This document shows, piece by piece, positions 44,635 through 52,441 of a DNA stretch of 64,000 nucleotides. Numbering within the stretch: position 1 is the first letter of the stretch; each line of letters starts with the position of its first letter. This stretch comes from JAPPLB01 sp965218555 (GTDB taxonomy: Bacteria > Acidobacteriota > Terriglobia > Bryobacterales > UBA6623): assembly GCA_965218555.1 (NCBI GenBank), contig OZ244625.1, positions 744,001-808,000 of the forward strand, read 5' to 3'. The position numbers and the translations under genes are program-made. The notes under the pieces are model-generated. The model saw only the letters and a list, made by a program, of their open reading frames with translations, searched no databases and was not told where the DNA came from.

Positions 44635-45717
44635 TTGCCATACGACCAGAGATCCAAGAAAACCGGCCAGATCGCCTACCTCCAAGCAGTATCTAATCTT
44701 AAACACACCCTCTCCGAACAAGACCTTGAGTACCTGTACAAGCAGCAACCTGTAGGGATTGACCCTAAAGGCCGCATTCTCATCCAGCAGGAGAACGCAG
44801 TAGCCGTGATCGCCACGGATCGCAGCAAGGCGCTTCACCTGGTCTCCCGCGAACTGGCGAAAGGAGATTGGGCTACCGGTCTCTCTCTCAAGTACGCGGA
44901 AGCTCCGATGGCTCATTCCAACCGGTTCAAGAAGCTGCTCTTCCTGCCCCCTTTCCTAGTCACCATGACGCTGCCTCACCGGGCGGTCAATGGAAACGAG
45001 TTCAGCCGCCGCAACGGCTCGCATCAACTGAGCATGTTAGCCCCGCGGTCGATCGGCCTGCCCTACGGCTCTTATGCGCGACTCATTCTGATGTACCTGA
45101 CGACCAAGAGAGTGACATCCAAGGAGAGGCGGTTTCAACTCGGATCGAGCTGGCGGGAGTTTCTGGAAACCATGCAGATTCCCTGGAGCGGAGCAACTAG
45201 CGGAGGAATCAAAGCCGCACAGAATCAGCTACAGCGGCTCAGCTCAACCCTCTACACCATTCACATCACGGGAGAGAAACGGGAAACAATCAGCAACGTC
45301 ACGATGACTGATCAATGGATGAGATCCTCCGACGGAATCCACGTAGCCCTGAGTGAATCCTTCTACGTCCTGTCCGGCCAATCTGTCGTCCCTCTGGAAA
45401 CGAAAATTGTGCATAGGATCAGAAGATCGCCGCTTACGCTGGATCTCTATGCCTGGCTGACCTACAGATCATGGACAACGAAAAAACCAACAACCATTCC
45501 CTGGCGCTTGCTCGAGCTACAATTCGGCGCCGACTACAAACGGCCGCGGGCTTTCCGGGCCAAGTTCCGGAAGAGTCTCGAAGTTGTTCTGAAGCAGAAT
45601 CCCATTGCTCCACAGGTTAGCATCCAACCGATGGGGCTACACCTTGAGCCCTCCAGCCCTCCCGATATTGATTGGGCGGAGCGCATCCGCCAGATCGCTA
45701 AAACACACAGTTTGTAG
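44635..45717 (+). CDS. repA: RepA-type plasmid replication initiator
   Basis: About 360 residues. A GTG at 44611 would give 368; the TTG at 44635 has a GGAGG five bases upstream and is preferred. The central region (SIGLPYGSYARLILMYLTTKRV, then FLETMQIPWSGATSGGIKAAQNQLQRL) matches the pattern of RepA-type initiators of iteron plasmids, with winged-helix DNA binding. Family assignment is by pattern only. An iteron array starts 14 bp after the stop, which is strong context. The protein would bind those repeats and open the origin. Confidence 0.72.
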   Translation: MPYDQRSKKTGQIAYLQAVSNLKHTLSEQDLEYLYKQQPVGIDPKGRILIQQENAVAVIATDRSKALHLVSRELAKGDWATGLSLKYAEAPMAHSNRFKKLLFLPPFLVTMTLPHRAVNGNEFSRRNGSHQLSMLAPRSIGLPYGSYARLILMYLTTKRVTSKERRFQLGSSWREFLETMQIPWSGATSGGIKAAQNQLQRLSSTLYTIHITGEKRETISNVTMTDQWMRSSDGIHVALSESFYVLSGQSVVPLETKIVHRIRRSPLTLDLYAWLTYRSWTTKKPTTIPWRLLELQFGADYKRPRAFRAKFRKSLEVVLKQNPIAPQVSIQPMGLHLEPSSPPDIDWAERIRQIAKTHSL

Positions 45718-45730
45718 AGCCCCTCTGACT

Positions 45731-46032
45731 GGGACTCCTTGGTGGCGCTCCCCAGGTCGGTATGGTCGCGATTTCCCTGGAGAATTTTAATGTCGCTTTT
45801 TTGGAGAACTTTGGTGGCGCAGTGCTGGAGAACTTTGGTGGCGCTTTTTGGGAGAACTTTGGTGGCGCAGTGCTGGAGAACTTTGGTGGCGCTTTCTTGG
45901 AGAACTTTGGTGGCGCAGTGCTGGAGAACTTTGGTGGCGCTTGCTGGAGAACTTTGGTGGCGCTTGCTGGAGAACTCCCGTAGCACTATCTGGAGAACTT
46001 CGGTGGCGCTTGCCGGAGAACTTTGGTGGCGG
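45731..46032 (+). repeat. iteron array, 13 units at 23-24 bp spacing
   Basis: The unit GGAGAACTTTGGTGGCGC (18 bp) recurs with starts at 45779, 45803, 45827, 45851, 45875, 45899, 45923, 45946, 45969, 45992 and 46015. Six intervals are exactly 24 bp and then four are exactly 23 bp. Degenerate units at 45731 and about 45754 extend the array to the repA stop. Most core units are identical; those at 45779, 45969 and 45992 differ. Spacers differ slightly (AGTGCT, TTTTTG, TTGCT). Helically phased direct repeats right after a RepA gene are the hallmark of a RepA-bound origin or copy-control (incompatibility) locus. Confidence 0.85.
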
Positions 46033-46226
46033 TCGCCTTATAGAGTTAGCTCTACTCGTAGCTCCGTTACCTCTTCCTGTAGTACTTCCTGAAATTCATC
46101 CTGAAAGCCGGGCGCGCGCGAAAGTTCCTGAGTAACCACCTTCTCTGTGGAGAAGCCCCACACGTGGGCGCCTTGCGGCGCTTGAGATCGCCTCGATTCG
46201 ATGCCAGTATTTGACAGGAGGTACTC
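46033..46226. promoter_or_regulatory. leader region of the virB operon
   Basis: About 190 bp between the iterons and virB2. It contains no gene, and an inverted repeat near 46162-46188 (CACACGTGGGCGCC ... GGCGCTTG) that could be an operator or attenuator. A good Shine-Dalgarno, AGGAGG, precedes the virB2 ATG. A promoter is expected here, but no clear -35/-10 was identified. Confidence 0.4.
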
Positions 46227-46553
46227 ATGAGATTCCAGCCCCATCACAAGACCGCAGCAATCAGAACGGTTGCTCTTGCAGCACTGGTGCTTTTGCAAGC
46301 CGCGGAGCTGTCAGCCACCGCAACGCCGCCGCCGGTGGTGACGGGAGGCAGCGGCCCCTGGGTCGATGCCGTGACCACGTTGCAGACCGCTTTCACCGGC
46401 ACCATCGCTCGCGGCTTGAGTCTTATTGCCATCGTGATCGGCGGTCTGATGTTCGCCTTCGGTGAAGGTGGTTCGAAAAGCGCCCTGGCCGGCATCGTTT
46501 TCGGCCTCGGCATGACCCTCGGCGCCGCCAACTTCATCGACTGGCTCTTCTGA
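46227..46553 (+). CDS. virB2: VirB2/TrbC-like T4SS pilin
   Basis: 108 residues: a signal-like N-terminus (VALAALVLLQAAELSA) and two mature hydrophobic helices (GTIARGLSLIAIVIGGLMFAFG and SALAGIVFGLGMTLGAANF) separated by a short loop with EGGSKS. This is the VirB2/TrbC pilin layout. It would be the major subunit of the conjugative pilus. It is preceded by a strong AGGAGG site and followed by virB3 and virB4 in the usual order. Confidence 0.88.
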   Translation: MRFQPHHKTAAIRTVALAALVLLQAAELSATATPPPVVTGGSGPWVDAVTTLQTAFTGTIARGLSLIAIVIGGLMFAFGEGGSKSALAGIVFGLGMTLGAANFIDWLF

Positions 46554-46568
46554 GGCGCCTGGCTCTTC

Positions 46569-46892
46569 ATGACGGGTGTCTACGGAACACGATCCTGGCA
46601 GGCCTGCCGATCCCTGGCCCGGCCGCTCACAGTCATGGGCTGTGAGCGGAGGGTCTTTATTCTGGCAGCGACCTTCGGAGCGGCCACCTTCAATGTACTC
46701 AACTCCTTTCCGGCCGGCTTACTGCTCTTTGTGACCGGCTACGCCATCGGCTGGCTTGGAACCCGGCGCGATCCGCACATGCTACAGGTCGCGCGGGCCT
46801 CCGCCAGCGACAAGCCCCGCTATGACCCCGCGAAGCGGCCCGCGGCCGAGGCGGAAATTGAAATCATCCGTACCAACCCACGGACCTCATGA
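46569..46892 (+). CDS. virB3: VirB3/TrbD-like T4SS inner-membrane protein
   Basis: 107 residues. The family features are LARPLTVMGCERRVF at the start, a hydrophobic hairpin (FILAATFGAATFNVLNSFPAGLLLFVTGYAIGWL), and the conserved DPHMLQVARASASD at the end of the membrane part. It is an inner-membrane T4SS component that works with VirB4. It overlaps virB4 by four bases (ATGA), and in some systems the two are fused. Confidence 0.85.
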   Translation: MTGVYGTRSWQACRSLARPLTVMGCERRVFILAATFGAATFNVLNSFPAGLLLFVTGYAIGWLGTRRDPHMLQVARASASDKPRYDPAKRPAAEAEIEIIRTNPRTS

Positions 46893-49303
46893 CTCCCATC
46901 ACCCAATCCTCACGACAGCGATACAAGCAAGCCGGCTCGCTGGCCGAAGAGCTGCCCTATTGGGGCTGGGTGGACAAGCGAACCTTGCTCACCCGTCCCG
47001 GAGGACTGGTCACGCTGGCGGAGCTTCACCCCTGCGGCATCGCCGGCCGTGCGCCGGAAGACCTCGATCATGTCCTCGCCTCATGGATGCGGCTGCTCGG
47101 CCAGCTCGATGAGGACGTGCGCTTCTCGCTGATCGTCACCCGCAGACCGGTTCACTCCGATGCGGTTGCCTCGATCGGCAACGAACGCCTGCCGGCTGCC
47201 ATCTTCCAGTCCCGGGCGGATGAGATCGTGCGGCGCTCCGGAGAGCTCCGTTTCTTCGCCGCCTGGACGCTCGACACGCGGCTGCAGGAAGCACGGCAGA
47301 AAGGCGGAGTCGCCGCTTCCTGGCTGAAGCGGCTCACCAGCAACGGCAAGGCCCAACGGCTCTATGTGCAGGAGTCGATCGCCCGCGCGGCCGAACGGCT
47401 GCAGCGGATCGTCGATGCCAGCCGTGGGCTGATCACCGACGTGTCCCCGAGCACGGTGCTGGAAGAGAAGGAAGCCACCGCCGTACTCGGCGACATGATC
47501 AACCGGCCCGGAACCGTGACGCCGGTTCATGAAGGCGGCGCCTTGCATTGGGCCTGGGGCCTTTCCCACCTGGAGGGACACCGCCGCCATCTTACGCTCG
47601 ATGACGAACCCCTCGCCATCTACTCGCTTCTCGAACCGCCGCCGAAGGCCACCGCCAACATTCTGTGGGAGCTGCTCACACTTCGCGCTACCTGGACCTA
47701 CGTATGGGAATGGCAAGGCTTGTCGATCGGCAAGGCGCGGGGAATCATCCGATCCGCTCAGAAGCACTTCTTTTCCTCGCGCTACTCGATGATGGCGCAC
47801 GCCAGAGGAACCGAGGGAACCGATTCGGCCTTGGTCGATTCGGCAGCGGCGGCGGAATCGGCCGCGCTGGGCGATGCGCTGGTCGAGCTGCAGACCGACG
47901 GCATCCCCTGGGGCAAGCTGGCGGCTTCTCTGTCGATTCATGCCCCCGACTTGCAGCAGCTCGAAGAGCTCGATTCCTCCGTCGTAAAAATCTTCACCGG
48001 CCGCGACATCAAGATCCTGCGCGAAGGCTACGGCCAGCTCTCCACGTGGTTCTCCCGCCTGCCCGGACAATCCGCCAGCCGCCAGTTGCGCCGTATGCCC
48101 GTCTCGGCCGGAACCGCTCTTTGCTGCTCGTCCATCTTCGCGCCCGGCCGTGGCGAACCTCAGTCCGACCACCTGGACGCGCCGGCGCTGGCAACGCTGG
48201 AAACCCGCTGCGGAACCCTCTACGACTACGACCTTTTCGCCGGCAGCGACGTAGGCCACTCACTGGTGCTCGGCAGCACCGGAGCCGGCAAGAGCTTCCT
48301 GCTCAACTTCCTGTTGGTTCATGCCCTGCGCTACAACCCGCGCGTCTCGATCCTCGACCTGGGAGGCAGCTACCGCAACCTCACCGCCATGCTCGGCGGC
48401 AGCTACCTGCGCCTCGACGGCGCCGGAGGCGGTACGCCGCTGCACCCGTTCACCCTTCCCAGCGGTGAACGAACCTACGAGTTCCTCACCGGCTGGATCA
48501 CGCAGTTGCTCAAGCTCGGAGGCTACGATGCCAGCGGCGACGACACGACCGACATTCGCGCCCGTGTCGAGGACGTGTACGGCATTGCGGCAAACCAGCG
48601 CCGCATGAGCTCACTGGTCGAAACCCTGCCGCCGAGAATGAAGGCCGCCATGACCCGCTGGATTGGTGCCGGCCAGTGGGGAAAAATCTTCGACATTCCC
48701 GGCCAGGGCAAGGAGATCGACGGTTCCGACTGGCAGGTTGTCGATCTTGCCGGAGCGAAACAGTTTCCCGATCTGGTGTCCGCCGCCCTGACCTATTGCC
48801 TGGAGCGCTTGAGACTGGAGCTCGAGCGCCCCGAGGAAACCACCCGCCTCAAGATTCTCGTCGTCGATGAGGCCTGGCGCTTCCTCGCTGAACCCGCCAC
48901 GGCGAACTATCTTGCCGAGGCCGCGCGGACCTGGCGCAAACGCAACGCCGCTCTCATCCTCGCAACACAATCCGTCAGCGACGTGGCCGGCGGAGCCGCC
49001 ACCGGCGCGCTGATCGAGTCGATTCCCAACCGCCTGTTTCTCTCGATCCGCGACCTTTCCTATGAAGCCGCCGCGCGGTTGCAATTGTCCGAAGCCGAAA
49101 CGTCGCTCATCCGCAGCTTGATTCCCAAGCGCGAAGTCTACGCCCGCAATCCCACCGATCGCGAAGTGCTCACCCTGAACGTGGACAGGCAAAGCTACTG
49201 GATGTTCACCAGCAACCCCATCGAGGAAGAGAAACGAGCGACCGCGATCCTTCGGGCCGGCAATCTCCAGCAAGCCATCGAGGAACTCGCGCGAGGAAGC
49301 TGA
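46889..49303 (+). CDS. virB4: VirB4/TrbE conjugal transfer ATPase
   Basis: T4SS assembly ATPase. The 804 residues have an N-terminal VirB4 domain (about 1-400) and a C-terminal RecA-like ATPase. Walker A is GSTGAGKS at 462-469 and Walker B is ILVVDEAWRFL near 656. The family motif RKRNAALILATQSVSDV follows. It is translationally coupled to virB3 and is followed 4 bp later by a small membrane protein. Confidence 0.95.
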   Translation: MTPITQSSRQRYKQAGSLAEELPYWGWVDKRTLLTRPGGLVTLAELHPCGIAGRAPEDLDHVLASWMRLLGQLDEDVRFSLIVTRRPVHSDAVASIGNERLPAAIFQSRADEIVRRSGELRFFAAWTLDTRLQEARQKGGVAASWLKRLTSNGKAQRLYVQESIARAAERLQRIVDASRGLITDVSPSTVLEEKEATAVLGDMINRPGTVTPVHEGGALHWAWGLSHLEGHRRHLTLDDEPLAIYSLLEPPPKATANILWELLTLRATWTYVWEWQGLSIGKARGIIRSAQKHFFSSRYSMMAHARGTEGTDSALVDSAAAAESAALGDALVELQTDGIPWGKLAASLSIHAPDLQQLEELDSSVVKIFTGRDIKILREGYGQLSTWFSRLPGQSASRQLRRMPVSAGTALCCSSIFAPGRGEPQSDHLDAPALATLETRCGTLYDYDLFAGSDVGHSLVLGSTGAGKSFLLNFLLVHALRYNPRVSILDLGGSYRNLTAMLGGSYLRLDGAGGGTPLHPFTLPSGERTYEFLTGWITQLLKLGGYDASGDDTTDIRARVEDVYGIAANQRRMSSLVETLPPRMKAAMTRWIGAGQWGKIFDIPGQGKEIDGSDWQVVDLAGAKQFPDLVSAALTYCLERLRLELERPEETTRLKILVVDEAWRFLAEPATANYLAEAARTWRKRNAALILATQSVSDVAGGAATGALIESIPNRLFLSIRDLSYEAAARLQLSEAETSLIRSLIPKREVYARNPTDREVLTLNVDRQSYWMFTSNPIEEEKRATAILRAGNLQQAIEELARGS

Positions 49304-49307
49304 ACCC

Positions 49308-49622
49308 ATGCCCTGGCGGATCGCAACCGGACTGAGCCTGATCTTTTGGGTGGTCTCGATTCTTCTCATTGGCGACCGGCTTGAATATCTGGAGCCCTAC
49401 GCCAAAATCCTCGTCTCGCAATACACCCTCAGCCTGAGCCTCTACCTGACGACCGCCATCGTGACCCTCTACGCCTTCATCTACTGGCTCGCTCGACGCG
49501 CCGGCCTGGGCGACCTGGGCGGCAAGCTCAAGCTCATGGACAAGCGCCTCGCTGCCGGCGAATCGCACGATGACGAGCTCGCACGGCGGCTGCATCGCGA
49601 ACGCACAGGTGATCTTGAATGA
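49308..49622 (+). CDS. small membrane protein of the T4SS operon
   Basis: 104 residues with two hydrophobic helices (IATGLSLIFWVVSILLIG and LSLYLTTAIVTLYAFIYWLA) and a charged C-terminal helix (DLGGKLKLMDKRLAAGESHD). It lies 4 bp after virB4 and overlaps the next gene by four bases (ATGA), so it belongs to the transfer operon. It is too short for VirB6 or VirB8. No family recognised. Confidence 0.65.
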   Translation: MPWRIATGLSLIFWVVSILLIGDRLEYLEPYAKILVSQYTLSLSLYLTTAIVTLYAFIYWLARRAGLGDLGGKLKLMDKRLAAGESHDDELARRLHRERTGDLE

Positions 49623-49804
49623 GCGTCCAGACCTGCCGCGTTTGCGGCTGTACGGATTGGAACGCTTGCATCGAAGCTGACGGGTTTCCCTGTTGCTGGG
49701 TCGAAGATGACCTTTGCTCGGCTTGCGCCTTTTTCGCACAGGGCAACAGGGTTGTTGTGCTCGAAGAAGCAAGTCACTTTACAGGAAAGGAGGACAGTTC
49801 TTGA
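49619..49804 (+). CDS. cysteine-rich zinc-ribbon-like microprotein
   Basis: 61 residues with a dense Cys motif, CRVCGCTDWNACIEADGFPCCWVEDDLCSAC. This is a small domain often met in phage and plasmid proteins and probably binds zinc through at least two pairs of cysteines. The overlap with the preceding gene supports it as a real gene. Its role in the element is unknown; DNA or protein binding during entry or transfer is possible. Confidence 0.68.
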   Translation: MSVQTCRVCGCTDWNACIEADGFPCCWVEDDLCSACAFFAQGNRVVVLEEASHFTGKEDSS

Positions 49805-49901
49805 GAGGCCGCGAAAACATGACACGGTGCGGTGCTTCGTTTCGCGGTAAAGGTCCGCATCCGTTCATGAGAGCTACGACCGTGCCCAAGGAGAGTGGTT
49901 C
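49801..49901. promoter_or_regulatory. TTG-start leader copies and inverted repeat before the winged-helix gene
   Basis: Two similar ribosome-binding and start units occur 100 bp apart: AAAGGAGGACAGTTC before TTG 49801 and CAAGGAGAGTGGTTC before TTG 49902, each followed by a GAGGCC codon pair. The first could start a 39-residue peptide ending at 49920. Between them an inverted repeat, CCGCGAAAAC (49809-49818) with GTTTCGCGG (49839-49847), could hide or expose a start. This may be a partial duplication acting as a translational leader. Confidence 0.4.
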
Positions 49902-50876
49902 TTGCGAGGCCTTGAAATAGAAGCGCGCAGCGGGGCTCGCTCGCAGCGAGCGGGCCCCCTTCGTTTCAAGACCGTCCCCCGCGTTCCCAGCTCCCAGGAC
50001 GACCGCAACCGCACACCCGGCAAACCCAAAGCGCGCCCGCAACCGCAACGCTCCCGCCGTTCCAGGAACCGCCCGCAGCGGCAGCGTCCTTCGCGGCGCA
50101 ACCGCACCCGCGACCGCATCGACTTCCCCCAACGCAAACGCCAGGCGCTTGACGACATAGCTACCTACCGCGTCGTCAGCGTGCGCGATCTGGTCGAGCA
50201 GCGCTTCGGCGGCAACGCCTTCGCCGCCCGCAAGGGCATCGACGCCCTCAAGAACGACGGTTTGCTCTGTGAGCACACCATCCGCGTCAAAAGCGGCAAG
50301 ACCTTCCAAGTCCTTTTCGCATCGCAGAAAGGCCGCCATAAGGCATGGGGCAACCGCAAGCACAGCAGCCAACGCTATTGGAGCGGCCTCGCCAAGCCTT
50401 CCGAAATCCGCCACGATGCCACCGTCTACCGCGCCGCTCGCAGCGAGATCGCCAAGCTGGAGAAATCCGGCTCTTCCGTCAAGCGCATCCAGCTCGACTA
50501 CGAAATGAAAGCCCGCGTGTCGAAGATTACCGAACAAGCACGAGTCAAAAACGGTAACGAAGCAGCCTTCCTCGCCAAGATCGAAGCCGCCAAACAGATG
50601 CACCTTTCCACCGATGAAGCCGGTAAAATCCACTACCCCGACGCTCGTATCGAGTACGAGAACGAACAAGGCAGCCCCGGCCGCGTCGATGTGGAAGTCA
50701 CCAGCGATAACTACCGCAGCAAGAGCCTTCAAGCGAAGATCTCTGCCGGCTTCAAGCTCTACGCCAACGGCAGCGCCTCTCAACGACGGATTTCCTCCGC
50801 CCTTGGGCTGAATGAATCCAAGAGCGGCGGCGGCGGGCGCGGGTCAAACCGTGACGAAGAACTCTTCGAACTATGA
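49902..50876 (+). CDS. winged-helix protein, replication-relaxation-like (protein A)
   Basis: 324 residues. The start is TTG 49902 behind an AAGGAG site; no in-frame ATG occurs before about residue 200. The first 60 residues are an Arg/Pro-rich basic tail. A winged helix follows (RQALDDIATYRVVSVRDLV and FAARKGIDALKNDGLL). The second half (RHDATVYRAARSEIAKLEKS, then YPDARIEYENEQGSPGRVDVEV with a Lys-rich FKLYA end) resembles the pattern of Replic_Relax proteins of conjugative elements. A GC-rich hairpin at 49932-49958 lies within the first codons. It may take the place of a relaxase or accessory factor. The family call is tentative. Confidence 0.6.
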   Translation: MRGLEIEARSGARSQRAGPLRFKTVPRVPSSQDDRNRTPGKPKARPQPQRSRRSRNRPQRQRPSRRNRTRDRIDFPQRKRQALDDIATYRVVSVRDLVEQRFGGNAFAARKGIDALKNDGLLCEHTIRVKSGKTFQVLFASQKGRHKAWGNRKHSSQRYWSGLAKPSEIRHDATVYRAARSEIAKLEKSGSSVKRIQLDYEMKARVSKITEQARVKNGNEAAFLAKIEAAKQMHLSTDEAGKIHYPDARIEYENEQGSPGRVDVEVTSDNYRSKSLQAKISAGFKLYANGSASQRRISSALGLNESKSGGGGRGSNRDEELFEL

Positions 50877-51853
50877 CGTTTCCCCACCTCAACGGCCGCG
50901 CCGAAAAGCTGGCAGATTCGCTGGATCTGCCAGCAGAGCTTGCGGAATGGCTCGCCGTATCTGCGCTCCATTCCGGCTGCTTTCTCCGTTCGCAGCTTCA
51001 GTTCTTTGGCGGCTACGACGAAGAATATCGCGTATCACTTACCCGCGTCATCCGCAAGTTGATCGTAAAGAAACTCATTATCGAAACCCCCGTCGAATCT
51101 CTTGGGCTGCTCGCTCGCATCACCAACAAGACCGTCTACCGCCTCATCGAAGCCCACAACATCCGCCATCGCCGCCTGGCGAGCTGGCCCCTGACGTTCC
51201 GGCGCTTGCTCGCTCTCGACTACGTTCTCGACCACCCGCAGCTCCCCTGGCTTCCCACCGAAAGCGAGAAAGTCGCTTGCTTCGACCAGCTTGGAATCGA
51301 TCGTACAAACCTTCCACGCCGGGTGTGGGACAACGCCACCGGATACACTGTGCGGCTCTTCGCTAACAAGCACCCGATCGCCGTCGATCCCCGCAAAAAG
51401 CAAGCCCACTTCGTCTACACCGACTCCGAAGAGAAATCGCCGCAGGGAGTCCGTAGCTGGCGCAGCGAACACGCAGCTCTTTGGTCCGATCTAGACCGCC
51501 TCGGCTTCCAGCTTCATATCGTTCATGCCAGCTTCAACACTCGGCTCGAAGAGAGTGTGAGCCGAGTGTTTTCAAGCTGGATGAATCTACCCCGATCGAC
51601 CGTCAGCAGCGCTGTGATCGAGACCGAGCTCAGACTCGTCCAGCAGGCAATCGGGTCCAACGACAAACTGGCCCTTGAGGAATACGGTGGGTTCAACGGC
51701 GCACTCCAGGCCTCCGCCGCTTTCCAGGAACAGCTTCGAAAGCAAGCCATCGCCGTCGGCTACTCCGCCACCTATTCGACCTGGATTTCCGAACGGATCA
51801 TACAGGCCGTCAACAACCCGAACCCTTCCGGCTCGCACACCCCAACCACATGA
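50873..51853 (+). CDS. winged-helix protein of the transfer region (protein B)
   Basis: 326 residues, overlapping protein A by four bases (ATGA). A helical/wHTH-like N-terminal part (DLPAELAEWLAVSALHSGCF; VSLTRVIRKLIVKKLIIETP) is followed by a region of about 200 residues I do not recognise (FVYTDSEEKSPQGVRSWRSE, AALWSDLDRLGFQLHIVHAS). The overall plan, an N-terminal wHTH and then an alpha/beta region, echoes protein A, so the two may be distantly related partners. Function unknown. Confidence 0.68.
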   Translation: MTFPHLNGRAEKLADSLDLPAELAEWLAVSALHSGCFLRSQLQFFGGYDEEYRVSLTRVIRKLIVKKLIIETPVESLGLLARITNKTVYRLIEAHNIRHRRLASWPLTFRRLLALDYVLDHPQLPWLPTESEKVACFDQLGIDRTNLPRRVWDNATGYTVRLFANKHPIAVDPRKKQAHFVYTDSEEKSPQGVRSWRSEHAALWSDLDRLGFQLHIVHASFNTRLEESVSRVFSSWMNLPRSTVSSAVIETELRLVQQAIGSNDKLALEEYGGFNGALQASAAFQEQLRKQAIAVGYSATYSTWISERIIQAVNNPNPSGSHTPTT

Positions 51854-51878
51854 CCACGAAAGGCTTCCCTCTATCCAG

Positions 51879-52433
51879 ATGACACCTTCAACGCTGAGAC
51901 CAACCCTCTCACGCTACGCCGCGATCGCAGCTTTCTCCCTTCTTCTCACGCCATCCCTCACCGCTCAGAACAGCGGCCGTGGCTTTGTGAAAGCACAAGC
52001 CGGAACCACGCTGAGCGACTTCCCTTCCGGTTTGACCGCTGGCGGAGGCTTCGGCGTTCGCCTCACCGAGCAGCTCGACCTTTTTGCCGAAGCAGGGACT
52101 GTGCGCAACCTCTTTGACTACACACTCCTCGGCTCACGTTTCACACTTCCGCTCCGAAGCGTTGTCACTCCATTCTTTGAGATCGGTGGTGGCGTTAGCC
52201 AACTTTCATCTTCTCAGACAACTGATCTGCCTTCCCCCTCCGTTATGGTGTTCCCCCATTCTCCGGACAAACCAAGAAGCAGTGCCTTCCTGTTAACCGC
52301 AACCGGAGGCATCCACCTTGCTATCACTCGTAGCTTCGGTTTGGACGTTGCCTACCGCTACTTTCGAATCTCTTCCTCCGGTCGTTTCAACGCTTCAAGC
52401 CAGCTCTACGCCGGCATCATCTACCGCTTCTGA
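51879..52433 (+). CDS. outer-membrane beta-barrel protein
   Basis: 184 residues from ATG 51879: signal peptide (YAAIAAFSLLLTPSLTAQ), then amphipathic strands typical of an eight-stranded OmpA-like barrel (GGGFGVRLTEQLDLFAEAGT, FFEIGGGVSQLSSSQ, ITRSFGLDVAYRYFRISSS). It ends in the aromatic YRF recognised by the BAM machinery. Within a transfer operon it could be a surface-exclusion, adhesion or pore component. No specific family recognised. Confidence 0.75.
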   Translation: MTPSTLRPTLSRYAAIAAFSLLLTPSLTAQNSGRGFVKAQAGTTLSDFPSGLTAGGGFGVRLTEQLDLFAEAGTVRNLFDYTLLGSRFTLPLRSVVTPFFEIGGGVSQLSSSQTTDLPSPSVMVFPHSPDKPRSSAFLLTATGGIHLAITRSFGLDVAYRYFRISSSGRFNASSQLYAGIIYRF

Positions 52434-52441
52434 GGCCCTCC

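Noticed and set aside
45731..46032. CRISPR-like array
   Set aside because: Spacers are only 5-6 bp and nearly identical, unlike 30-40 bp unique CRISPR spacers; adjacency to repA fits iterons.
45734..46092. Repetitive reading frames (ENFGGAVLENFGGAF type on one strand, CATKVLQ type on the other) that look like repeat proteins
   Set aside because: The 24-bp iteron period equals eight codons, so open repeating frames arise on both strands; they break where the period changes to 23 bp.
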